Below are positions 36,191-45,598 of a DNA stretch of 64,000 bases, in pieces; positions within the stretch are counted from its first letter, which is position 1, and each line of letters begins with the position of its first letter. The stretch is from Paulinella micropora. Its lineage: Eukaryota; Cercozoa; Imbricatea; Euglyphida; Paulinellidae. The position numbers and the translations under genes are program-made. Where the stretch lies: NCBI GenBank assembly GCA_019918135.1, contig WBZZ01002164.1, positions 385,001-449,000 on the forward strand. Reading direction: 5' to 3'. The notes beneath the pieces were generated by a model. That model saw only the letters and a list, made by a program, of their open reading frames with translations. It ran no database searches and was not told where the DNA came from.

Positions 36191-38380
36191 AAGAAAAATA
36201 ACCACAGGACTCTTCAAGATCTGATAAGGTAAACAGGAACACCATGTTACCGTAAGAAGTAAACAATGCACATGCATGAATGAAATGGGCCAGGAAAGAA
36301 GATGCTACCTTAGTGAAAAAGGAAACAACGGTACCTGAGGTAAATCTTTTCCTTAAACTCAGACAAGAGCAAACCGGAAAAATAAAACTGTTAATAAAAT
36401 ACACAGTAAGCTATACGAACGGCGACATGAAGTTTTCATCAAAGTTTAAAACATATAACTGGGACATCAATGACTATCTCAACGACAGGAGAGGCAAAGC
36501 AAGTGAAAGCGAGAGCGGCTGAAAGTGCCTGAAATCTGCTCTTGTCCAGCCCAACCTTGAACTAGGCACTGTTACATCTTGAGAAACGAATCCAGTCCAA
36601 GGTCCCAAGGATTCGTAATCATCCTTCTCGGAGTCCTTCTCGGGCGAAGCGAAAATACAATAACGTAATTTCATGCGACGATTGGCGTTGACAGGACCTT
36701 ATGACGGGTCTTCCGGAGCACTGGCGCCAGGCAACATAAACTGATGTAGAGTAGTACTGCGTAATTTCTTCTGCCCGATTTTTCTTGGTTTGGTGTTTGG
36801 TGCTGCAAAACAGAACCGTGGAGTGAGACTGACTGGGAACTGAAATCTAAGCACTACCTTCCTGGGCACTGCCATGTGCGGGGACAAGGCTTGTAGAACT
36901 GTTGACAGGAGCCAATTCGGTTTCATCCTGACTACCCAAGGACGAAACCAATTGTTGTGCCTGCTGGGACTGTGCAACCTCGGAAGCGACGGAAGCGACG
37001 GAAAGCGATGAGGACGACGTCGCAGACGTTGCAGCGGAGTCTGAGTCGCCAACACCAGCATTGGCAGCTGGGGATAGAACCAAAGGCGTATCAGATGCAA
37101 CTTTAGTTTCATCCGGCTTGGGTGGAGGTGGATCCTGGTTTTCCGAGTCGACTTGTAAGCCCTCTTTGGCCAATTCGGAAGCGACCTGAGTTTCCTACCT
37201 TCTGAGCTTGAGTCTGTTTGGGATCGTCAGCAGCAGATGCAGAAACATTCTTGGGGGTAGCCAGTTCCCTCAACTTTTCTAGCCCTTGGTGGTCAAGGTG
37301 AAGCGCAGACCCCAGAACAGGATTCAAAAACCTGACCTCGCGCTCTAAAGACATAAACAAAAAGTAACTGTGCCACCGAACCAAGCAAAAAAAACTTACG
37401 AAGGGACGTCCACTCCTACCTGTCTGAGCGCTTCTCGTTCCACACGCATACGCTCACGCAGTGAGAACAACTTCTGGAGCTCCTCCTCATGCTTCTCGAG
37501 CAACGTCTTGATAACATCGTCCTGAGGCATCGTGGTTTGACGCTGAGATGAAATCTGCAATTTGACAAACAACCAAACAAAATAAATCGGTCAGCGTGGA
37601 ATCAAAAACAAGAGAACAATACAGGTCATGAACCTGGTCCTCCTCCTCGTCTGACTCATCCTCGTCCCCTGAACCCTGTGCGCCCTTTGACTCTTTCTCC
37701 AACTTTGAAAAAGGAATGATGATATCCGTGGTCGACTCAATCGAACCGTACTGGAAAGGAATCAGGTGGACATCGATAGGACCTTTCATCCCACCGTCTT
37801 TCGGCCTGGGTGGCTTCTCAGCTTTTCTCATGATACGCAGATGGTCCTCCCCGAACTTACGTACACGACTTTGGAAACCAAGCATCTGACCCACGTCATT
37901 GTCGAGGGCCAAAGTGTGATACCCAAGTGTTAAACCAGCTAGTGTAAACGACCCACTGCCGCAGCAAAAGTCGACAACGAGGTATTTGCTATTGTCACCG
38001 CCGAACATGTAAGCCAACGCTGAAAACCAAGGCAAAAAAACAGAAGCGATGAGAACCCGTTAAGAATCTGAAATGTGAAAAAACCTTCGTCAAGCTTGAC
38101 AGGCTCCGACGACTTGTTCACAGGGTTCGACTCTCCCTTAAGCGTAAACTTGTGACCCTCGTGCTGAACAAGAAAACAATTGCCACTTCCTTCTACCTCA
38201 AAAGGCATGACGTATTCAAGGTGTTCGTCCAAAGCGTCTTGAGCCTGTTGATAGAGATCAGGATCAGTGGGCGCAAACGGAAGATCCAAGGTCATTGCTG
38301 TCGTTGTTGTCGTTGTTGTCGTTGTCGCGAACCTGGTGTAGCATCTGTTGTAGTAGCAGGCGACGACCACGATGCACTAT

Positions 38381-38438
38381 CACAACACAACATGGTTCCA
38401 AAAATCCGACGGATAAGTAGAACACAATCTGTGTTGAC
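38381..38438. repeat. Introner-like palindrome, copy C, intronic
   Basis: On the minus strand it runs GTCAACACAGATTGTGTTC, then TTATCCGTCGGATTTTTGGAACC, then ATGTTGTGTTGTG. The exon reading SFQYSDHSR ends exactly at its GT, so the copy itself supplies the splice donor. AG follows at the far edge (GATAG) and again after CTACAACAG. Confidence 0.85.
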
Positions 38439-38703
38439 CCGAGAATGATCTGAGTACTGGAAAGAAGGCTTCCAACGGGTGCCGACGACAGTAATAGGAA
38501 AAGTGCAAGAATAACCGGCGCAATTGGCTGCGTCCAAAACGACAGCAATCTGCTTCAAAGGGACGTGGACGCCGACGATAAACTCGGTGGGTTCCGCTCT
38601 TGTTGCACCTGGCAACGATTCTTCCGGCATGCAACTCTCTACAAAAAAACAAGAAAAACGTGAACGTGACCTATAAACCCTTTGAAACAGTAAACACATG
38701 TCA

Positions 38704-38747
38704 TTTTCCAGTTATCTGACGGATTTTTGGAACCAAGGTGTGTTAAG
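38704..38747. repeat. Introner-like palindrome, copy D, intronic
   Basis: TTCCAGTTATCTGACGGATTTTTGGAACC, then AAGGTGTGTTAAGC. It lies between the minus-strand exon ending RALRKAV (donor GTAATG) and the exon starting at 38,640 (acceptor TTTTTTGTAG). Confidence 0.85.
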
Positions 38748-40239
38748 CAAGAAACGCAATCATTACCTACAGCTTTTCGAAGAGCGCGAGCATAATCCGT
38801 GTTAGTCCAGGGCCTTGCATCGCAGTCACCTTGACCCAGCCCCAGGGCGCGTTCAAGTTGACATACTTGAACCTAAACTGGACCGAACGAGTTTTTGCGT
38901 TGAATTTGACATACTTATACTAACCACTCTTCTGCGGCTGGAAAACTCCGCCAAGGGTTGAAAAGGAGTAAACACCGTATTGTTGAGTGCGTCGGTAGGA
39001 TTGAGGAGATCGGCACTGGGAGCACGAATGCTCATAGCCAAAAGACTGCGGCAAGAGTAACCAGACCCGTCTGAATTGACTTCAATGGGATGCTTCACGT
39101 CCCATGTCCACAAACTTTGAGCATCATCCTCGGCCGAGTTGGAAAATGAGACTGGCTCAGAAGAAGAACCTGACTCTGACGACATGCGACGCAGCTGTTC
39201 TTCAGTTTCGCGAGCATGCCTCTCCTTCAGCCTTTCTCGAGCCTGGTGCATGGTTTCAAGACTTCTTCGGTACTCTTGTGGAATACACATCCACATTTGC
39301 TTGTACAGCTCGGGCTCATGCACCTCGTCCTCTTCGATCTTTTTCCTTTCTTCCGGCGTTTTGGCAGTCCTCATTTTCTTCTTCATGGTTTTTTAGGCAT
39401 CGCCTTGAGCTTTCTTGATGAGGTCATTTGTGCTTTTGGCGAGGTCAATGACGAATTGTGATGTAAACTGGGGACCCAGGATTTGTTGCAAACGAGCAGT
39501 TGAAAAGTCGTCAAACTCTTTAAAGTGCTTCGCAATGACAACTTTGACAGTGACCACGTTCTTCTCTGCCTTCAGCCAGTTGACGACTTTGTTGAGCTTC
39601 AAGTGTCCGCGAAGGACGTTGCTGAGGCACTCATGAAGAAGTTCATATGAAACTCCTTCTTGCATAGCGGCAAGTATAGTTCTGTTGAGAGGATTGGCGT
39701 ACTCCGAGAATTCGATGGTTTCCCTCACGAGCTCCTCCTCCCCAAGGCCAGGATTTTTCTTTGACTTAAACGCTTTGTACTGTGCAGTGTTCTTGATCCA
39801 CTCGTCTTCAACTGACTTGTTGACTTTCTCCAGCATGTCCCATAAGTTAGATGGAAGCATAGCAGTACGGAGAAGAGCGTAGGAATTGCGAAGGTTGTTC
39901 ACTAACGTGTACAGCTCCGGGTCCGCTTGGCTGTCCTTGGCAGCAGCCTTGAAGGCTTCTTCACCAGGCCAAGCGCGAGTGACTACTCTGGCGATGAGAA
40001 GGATGTTCCAGCGCTTTTCTTCGTTCAACATGTTGGCTCTGCCATGGCAGGTATTGTTTCCCACCAAAGACCTCAAGTACACGTCTCTGTCATCAGGAGC
40101 TTCGTCTTTGGGAACCAAATCCAACAGCTCAGAACGCAACTTCAGGACCTAGAAGCAATGCAGCAACCAAAAACAGGTTATTTCCTTCTTCAACCTGTGC
40201 TGCAACGCCATCAAACAAGAGAAAGCAAGTAAAAAAGCG

Positions 40240-40294
40240 AACACAGGACCGGTTCCACTTATCTGATGGATTTTTGGAACCAAGCCGTGTTGAC
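40240..40294. repeat. Introner-like palindrome, copy E, intronic
   Basis: ACACAGGACCGGTTCCACTT, then ATCTGATGGATTTTTGGAACCAAGCC, then GTGTTGAC. Lies in the intron that ends at the acceptor TTGCTTCTAG next to exon 40,152. A second copy (F) sits 40 bp away in the same intron. Confidence 0.85.
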
Positions 40295-40332
40295 AAAATT
40301 CACAAATTAAATTGGTGGCTGGACCAACAAAA

Positions 40333-40373
40333 GTCAAACAGAAGCTTGTTCCAAAAATCCGTCGGATAATTGG
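40333..40373. repeat. Introner-like palindrome, copy F, left part
   Basis: GTCAAACAGAAGCTTGTTCC, AAAAATCCGTCGGATAATTGG, then interrupted by the retrotransposon at 40,374. The rest of the palindrome resumes at 48,720. Confidence 0.85.
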
Positions 40374-40769
40374 AGTAAGCAATAATATTTACTAAATATA
40401 TTGTTACCTTTTATGGTCAATTTCACGACATAACATTTATATTTGACCGGATCATATTCATTACCATTTTCATATTTCGTATCATAATTATTATTCGTTA
40501 CGTTGATATTACCGTTATTCACAATTAGTTGCCAGTTAGTATAGATTGGCCCATACTGAATCATCACTTGAATTTCTGACCACAAGATCAGTATATAAAT
40601 TTGTGGTATTTATTTCACTACAAATTTATGGTAAATTAGATTGAGTTTCAGTCATTGGTTTCTAACCATTGATTAAATTCATTATTGTTCCTTCAACCTT
40701 TGATCAAAGTGCCTCAGCGCAAACGATTATTCAAGTATCCGGAGACTAATGTCTACTAGTGTACTTACT
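40374..40769 (+). repeat. 5' LTR of the intact-ended Ty1/copia element
   Basis: 396 bp, bounded by the 6-bp inverted repeat AGTAAG/CTTACT. The gag ATG at 40749 is inside it. Confidence 0.95.
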
Positions 40770-42227
40770 GGTTATGGAGCCTTGGATGCGCCCCGTTACC
40801 AACTCAAGCTACCGAAATTCCCGAAAAGACCCATCGATGAATTTGACCTTTGGAAATTCCAATTTTTCGCTTTTTTATTGGGCGTGGACGCACGCTACAT
40901 ACTACTTCTGGAAGACCAAGAATCGCCCTACTCGGTACAAGAGATTGCTGCAATCTACGCAAGTACCAGAACTACTGGACTAAGACCCACCCACCCCGCC
41001 CCTAACAACATTACTGGATCTGGACTGTCAGCACGACAGCAAGACACCTCGACAGCAAGACAGTCGAGAAGGAGGAGCGATGACGACGAAGACGATGAAG
41101 CATACGGATCGAGACGTGGCGACTCATCATCGAGCAGCTCGTCATCACTGACCAGCTCGTCCTCAAGCAGCCCATCCTCGACCAACCCGTCCTCAGGTAG
41201 CCAAGCACCCGCCCTCTTGCCTACTATCAACGTACCAACTGACCTGGATACACTTTTCAGCCAAGCAGACTACATCAAAGCACAGATCCATGTCCGCTGC
41301 TTCCTTGTGGAAGCATGCCAAGAGTCGACAGCTCTACTGACCGTCCAACGAGCAGGAACCAACCCAGCGGTGATCTGGACAGCGATCTGCGAGCGATTCG
41401 GCAGCAAAGGATCGGTTTCCATCGCTCGCCTACTAATGCAGCTGTTCGAGACAAAGCTGAAGTCAAGCAATGGCCTACCAACATGGATGGAGCTCTTGAC
41501 CCAACGCTTCGAGCGCCTACAGTCAAGAGGAGTGCCTCTACCTGATGAATTCAGAGTCGTATTCTTGCTCTTTAAACTTAAGGAGTGCGCCTCTCTATCT
41601 ATGGGGGATGTAGGGGGAACTATGTATTGGTCTCGTGCTGATGCTGACAAACCACGTTATAATGAGATATGTTCACTCATCTTACAAGCATACCATGCTA
41701 ACCAACTCTCTGCTGCCTCATCTAGGTCCTCGACAGCCCTGTTCACTTCGGCCACACCCGTTGCTATCAACAAAGACATCCGATGTCTCAACTGCAACCG
41801 ACGAGGACACATTGCGGCCCAGTGTCGATCCACCTGCATGGAACGAGTCTGCGAGGGCCGACCGAAACACTCTGGGGCTGAATGCACAGTCTGCAGACGA
41901 CCCACGCAGCCAAACTCGAACACACGTCGCGGTGATCGAGGGGGAGGACCGAATCAACGAGGACGTGGAGGCCAACCTAAACAGACCAACACAAGACGGA
42001 TTCAACGATCGAGCGGACAAGCCAACGCGACAACCGAAGTGGAAGCCACGGACGACGTCGATGATCCAACAGGCGACCCACCCGAGACATGGCTGATGCA
42101 TTCCGCCGACTCCGACGACGAACGACCCGGACCAGAGGAGGACGAACCATCGCAAGAAGAAGTAGCCTACGTACAAAGGGGAGTAGGTACAGAAATAGAG
42201 CAGGACCTATCCAACTGTCTCCTCTAA
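40749..42227 (+). CDS. Gag protein (Ty1/copia)
   Basis: 492 codons. The ATG lies 21 bases before the LTR end, so the first seven codons (MSTSVLT) are LTR-encoded and the primer-binding site is translated. LPKFPKRPIDEFDLWKFQFF begins the capsid-like region; a Ser-rich insert follows at about residues 110-150, then the conserved C-terminal capsid helices (LLMQLFETKLKSSNGLPTWM). A canonical zinc knuckle CLNCNRRGHIAAQC (C-x2-C-x4-H-x4-C, nt 41,784-41,825) is followed by a second Cys/His cluster and an Arg/Gly-rich stretch. The acidic C-terminus overlaps ORF2 by 139 bases in a different frame. Frame is intact, so the protein could still be made. Confidence 0.88.
   Translation: MSTSVLTGYGALDAPRYQLKLPKFPKRPIDEFDLWKFQFFAFLLGVDARYILLLEDQESPYSVQEIAAIYASTRTTGLRPTHPAPNNITGSGLSARQQDTSTARQSRRRSDDDEDDEAYGSRRGDSSSSSSSSLTSSSSSSPSSTNPSSGSQAPALLPTINVPTDLDTLFSQADYIKAQIHVRCFLVEACQESTALLTVQRAGTNPAVIWTAICERFGSKGSVSIARLLMQLFETKLKSSNGLPTWMELLTQRFERLQSRGVPLPDEFRVVFLLFKLKECASLSMGDVGGTMYWSRADADKPRYNEICSLILQAYHANQLSAASSRSSTALFTSATPVAINKDIRCLNCNRRGHIAAQCRSTCMERVCEGRPKHSGAECTVCRRPTQPNSNTRRGDRGGGPNQRGRGGQPKQTNTRRIQRSSGQANATTEVEATDDVDDPTGDPPETWLMHSADSDDERPGPEEDEPSQEEVAYVQRGVGTEIEQDLSNCLL
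40770..40784 (+). promoter_or_regulatory. Primer-binding site, half initiator-tRNA type
   Basis: GGTTATGGAGCC directly follows the LTR. It resembles the complement of the initiator tRNA-Met anticodon arm, the internal priming site used by Drosophila copia. The related 33-kb copy has GGTCATGAGCC at the same place. Confidence 0.6.
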
Positions 42228-45200
42228 CACCCACTTCTGATACGTATAACCCTCCCAACCCCACTGAAGCATCGCCCGCACCGCACCCTGATTACGTGGA
42301 AGACCCGACGAGACGCCCAGACATCCCATGGAGCTCGCTGACAATCACACAACGCATGGACGAGAACGACTACAGACGTGCCTACGTTCAATGGACGCGC
42401 ATGCGGGACGCATTTCGAGCGATCCCACAAGGATTCCCTGTCCCACCTGCCCATTGGCCGCGACCTTGGTGCCCCCTTGGAACACCCCTCAACTATTTCC
42501 TTCCAAGAACGGATCCGTGGATGTTACCATCGCTGCTAGTTCAAGACGCGCCCGGCTCAACAGGTATTGAGCACATCGTACTGCGGACAAGATGCCCGAG
42601 ACGAGCACGACGTGAACCAGGTAGTTCACCGCAACAACCGCCGGAAACAACTACACAATCCCCGCGCGTGCCAACACAGAGCTTTATGAGCTCACCTGCA
42701 CCGGAAGACAGGACGACATCAGAGCAAGACCGTCAAGAAGAGCAACCTACCTCAACGCCCATCGGAGAACATCGACAGCAACAGTTGAGTTCAAGCAGCG
42801 CAGAGGACACCTCGATGAGCGAAACACCGCCTACCCCGTCAATGGCATACAATGAGGAATCGCCCATTTCAAGTTTCACGGTACCTATCCCACCGAACCT
42901 GCAGACCGAATGCTTTAACCCGTTGGCCCCGACGACGACCTCAGCGAATGCATCTACGGACAACAAGGACGCAATAAGTCGCATACAAGCCATCGAAGCA
43001 TTACCCTACGGCCAACCAGTGCAATACAGACGTGTACCTGGAGTTTCACAGCCAACAGAACGACGATACACCTTCGCTTGGACAGATGCACATCATTGCT
43101 TTCGTCACCCTACCACCGATGAGCTGGCCTACTGGAGCATCGTGAAGGACTTCCGACTACTCCCGGAGAACTGGGCACTAACCAAACCAGACTGCGTCGA
43201 CTGCAAGACTATACGCGAAACCAGACGCGGCAGCATTAGATGGGATTGCACCTACTGCGGCAACCAAGAAGGGAAACTGAAGCGTTGCAGCGGATGTCAA
43301 CTCGTCTACTACTGCAACACCGATCATCAGAGGACCGATTGGCCGGCACACAAAGAGTTCTGCAACATGGCCAAGCGGCATCCACTCATCAACCGACTTC
43401 GAGAAAGGGGAACGAGATACGATCTACTCGGCATACCAACGGACCAGCCCGAGCTAGGCGACCTCGCATTTCAACATCTGTTACGTTACCGTGAAGGTGG
43501 ACCACACGCACCACTGTTCATAGACACGCCCACAATGGTAGATATGGCGATGAGCCTAGATGAATTTACGACGAGGGGGAGACGTGTGGACCCCAGGACG
43601 GCCACAATGGCACAATCACACGCCCACCTTAACTTCACGGAAAACGAAGAAGACTACGAGGTGACCTCTTCGACACCGAATGCGAACCTAGCTGCGCTCG
43701 CCGCTACCACGCCGGACATACCCAACTTCGACGAAGCGTATACAATCAACGAGACGGACCCACCATGGACTATGCTCCCACCACCTCCAAGCGGAACAGA
43801 TGAGACCGGACAAGAACAGCACGAACCCTACGGTGTAGGTGCAGCAGGCGAAAGATGGCGAGAACAACTGGAGAAGCAACTGAAACGCATACTCAACATA
43901 CCCGACACGCCGTCCGATGTGAAGCGTTCACCGCCTCCAGCACCATACACACCTGAAATAGAACCACTGTTCAACGACAACGTGAGACTACCGCTCAACT
44001 ATTACCCACCTGCCGGCCGTGTGGAAGCTGAAGAACTACGCGAACGCCTACGACGTCATGACTACTCACACACATTCGAATTCGTGTTAATGGCAGACGT
44101 ATGTGACGAATTAGAAGCAATAAGGGACCCGAAAGAAGATACCACAGACGTAGCAACCATCCCTGACGAAGATGCAACTGACGACATCGACGACCCGGAG
44201 CTCGACGACCCTGAACATGAGAACTATCTCTACCCACCCGCCCTGGACTTCGCCAACGTACGCGAGTGGCAATACTACGTCAACAGGCATCCAGAGCTGG
44301 AATATTTGGAGTTCAAGAACATGGACGAATACAACAGATGGATGCAGGAGACAATGGACTTAGAACGGGCAGAGCTCAAGCGCCCTATGGTCAACTATGT
44401 GCTAATGGCCGACGGCAATCCCCCTGACGTGGTCGACAGCGCATGCAACCGATGGCTATTCCATGAGAAGGCGCCTATCGACCCCAAGTCTATCCGCGAA
44501 GAGAAACCGGCTTTCCTCAATAACATATCTGGTAAGCCGCTTCCGGCGAGGACGCGGGCTACTGCCACTCCGACGTGGCTCAATGGTTATGGTCAATCGG
44601 TTAAACAGTCATTTCCCAACTCACTCATATCACCGTCATTACCATTCAACCTTGTTCCCACCCCACGCCTTGACCATGACATGCACAAAACAATCATCCA
44701 TCAAAATGGTCAAGTATTCATCTATGACAAGCCCATAACACTTGACAAGAAGAACATACTAGCAAGGGGGAGGCTCAATTCACACTTGCTATACGAGTTA
44801 GATAAGCCAGGAATGACACCACTTGACCCTCATCAAAGATATATACCATACAGGTACAAGCAGAGAGAACAACTGTCACTGGCTGCAACCATCGACAACC
44901 TACCAGACCTTGCATTATGGTCAGTCAATCCTCTCCCATCACATGCACCGTACGATCCAATGATCCTACACAGAGCTCTGATGCATGCAAACCCACTCAT
45001 AATGAACGAGTTTGCAAAGAGCGTAGGCAGACGCATCGCTGGCAAAGATTGGATGTGTCTGGTACGTGCATGTCATGGATGCAATAGGGGCAAACCTAAC
45101 AAACCCCCTATGTACAGAGGTAACTATCTAGACCTAGAATATAAGCAAGGTGAAGCACTCAACATAGATTTCAGCGGCCCATTCCCCGTAATGTCAAGAT

Positions 45201-45598
45201 ACGGTAACTACTACAGAGGGGGAGTGACATGTTCTCGCTCTAAGTTTGCTTGTGACCTCTACACACCTACCTGCGAAGCTAAGCTTTACATGCCACATTT
45301 AACACGCATATTTGCTTTCTTTGAACGACAGTCAGGCAACAAACTAAAGCAGATAAGAGCAGATGGCGAGTTTGTCTCTAAAGTACTAAAAGACTATACA
45401 GACAAACACGGCATCATCCTCAAAACCACCACACGTAACGAGCCTAACATGAACCCCTTTGCTGAAAGAATGAATAGGACAGACGACACACGCGCACTAG
45501 CAGCACAGTTAGATGCAGGCCTGCCTAACACATTTTGGGAGGACACACATAAAGCGACACTAGCCATAACGAATGGTCACGCCCCTTTGCAGAGGTAA
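42089..45598 (+). CDS. Ty1/copia ORF2: accessory region with MYND-like finger, protease, integrase
   Basis: 1169 codons in the -1 frame relative to gag, with its own ATG at 42089. Order: a ~300-residue region starting near DIPWSSLTITQRMDEND and FPVPPAHWPRPW (nt 42,318-42,530), also present in the element at 51-59 kb; a MYND-like zinc finger at residues about 387-425 (CTYCG ... CSGCQLVYYCNTDHQRTDW ... H-x3-C), with His in place of one Cys ligand; a long acidic linker; an aspartic protease with VVDSACNRWLF near 44,430; integrase with an H-x4-H/C-x2-C zinc site (HRALMHAN, CHGC) and the D,D,E residues in NIDFSGPF, IRADGEFVS and PFAERMNRT. The frame ends inside integrase at 45,598 while coding continues in the next frame from about 45,573. 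MYND fingers usually bind proline-rich partners; its role here is unknown. Confidence 0.85.
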   Translation: MADAFRRLRRRTTRTRGGRTIARRSSLRTKGSRYRNRAGPIQLSPLTPTSDTYNPPNPTEASPAPHPDYVEDPTRRPDIPWSSLTITQRMDENDYRRAYVQWTRMRDAFRAIPQGFPVPPAHWPRPWCPLGTPLNYFLPRTDPWMLPSLLVQDAPGSTGIEHIVLRTRCPRRARREPGSSPQQPPETTTQSPRVPTQSFMSSPAPEDRTTSEQDRQEEQPTSTPIGEHRQQQLSSSSAEDTSMSETPPTPSMAYNEESPISSFTVPIPPNLQTECFNPLAPTTTSANASTDNKDAISRIQAIEALPYGQPVQYRRVPGVSQPTERRYTFAWTDAHHCFRHPTTDELAYWSIVKDFRLLPENWALTKPDCVDCKTIRETRRGSIRWDCTYCGNQEGKLKRCSGCQLVYYCNTDHQRTDWPAHKEFCNMAKRHPLINRLRERGTRYDLLGIPTDQPELGDLAFQHLLRYREGGPHAPLFIDTPTMVDMAMSLDEFTTRGRRVDPRTATMAQSHAHLNFTENEEDYEVTSSTPNANLAALAATTPDIPNFDEAYTINETDPPWTMLPPPPSGTDETGQEQHEPYGVGAAGERWREQLEKQLKRILNIPDTPSDVKRSPPPAPYTPEIEPLFNDNVRLPLNYYPPAGRVEAEELRERLRRHDYSHTFEFVLMADVCDELEAIRDPKEDTTDVATIPDEDATDDIDDPELDDPEHENYLYPPALDFANVREWQYYVNRHPELEYLEFKNMDEYNRWMQETMDLERAELKRPMVNYVLMADGNPPDVVDSACNRWLFHEKAPIDPKSIREEKPAFLNNISGKPLPARTRATATPTWLNGYGQSVKQSFPNSLISPSLPFNLVPTPRLDHDMHKTIIHQNGQVFIYDKPITLDKKNILARGRLNSHLLYELDKPGMTPLDPHQRYIPYRYKQREQLSLAATIDNLPDLALWSVNPLPSHAPYDPMILHRALMHANPLIMNEFAKSVGRRIAGKDWMCLVRACHGCNRGKPNKPPMYRGNYLDLEYKQGEALNIDFSGPFPVMSRYGNYYRGGVTCSRSKFACDLYTPTCEAKLYMPHLTRIFAFFERQSGNKLKQIRADGEFVSKVLKDYTDKHGIILKTTTRNEPNMNPFAERMNRTDDTRALAAQLDAGLPNTFWEDTHKATLAITNGHAPLQR

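Larger units (their letters stand above)
35001..36846. other. Non-coding stretch left of the minus-strand ParB/methyltransferase-like gene
   Basis: No convincing exon. It carries two of the twelve dispersed palindromes and a separate hairpin (35,736-35,785). It could be 3' non-coding sequence of the minus-strand gene or of a larger element containing it. Confidence 0.4.
36847..40152 (-). pseudogene. 3' half of a split gene with DNA-methyltransferase-like motif
   Basis: Exons read on the minus strand: 40,152-39,393 (VLKLRSELLDLVPKDEAPDD...; helical, unknown), 39,386 to about 38,930 (charged, then Ser-rich), about 38,872-38,764 (VQVCQLERALGLGQGDCDAR), 38,640-38,438 (TEFIVGVHVPLKQIAVVLDA), about 38,345-38,085 (NCFLVQHEGHKFTLKGE), 38,020 to about 37,640, 37,550-37,420 (coiled coil), and about 37,353-37,215. 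The exon at 38,020 encodes YLVVDFCCGSGSFTLAGL, matching the glycine-rich SAM-binding motif I of DNA methyltransferases of the permuted N4/N6 type. A catalytic [DNS]PP[YFW] motif was not found. The tail (to 36,847) is Ser/Glu-rich and its frame is uncertain. Its 5' half lies at 48,733-50,550 beyond an inserted retrotransposon. The call of one gene rests on strand, order and shared introner-like introns. Confidence 0.5.

Noticed and set aside
38760-38880. NAPW as an MT-A70-type catalytic motif
   Set aside because: It occurs in a frame that does not fit the neighbouring exons; the alternative frame (RALGLGQGDCDARPW) joins better.
42089-42227. Standard -1 slippery heptamer in the gag/ORF2 overlap
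   Set aside because: CAAAGGGG is present but not in the register needed for the gag frame.
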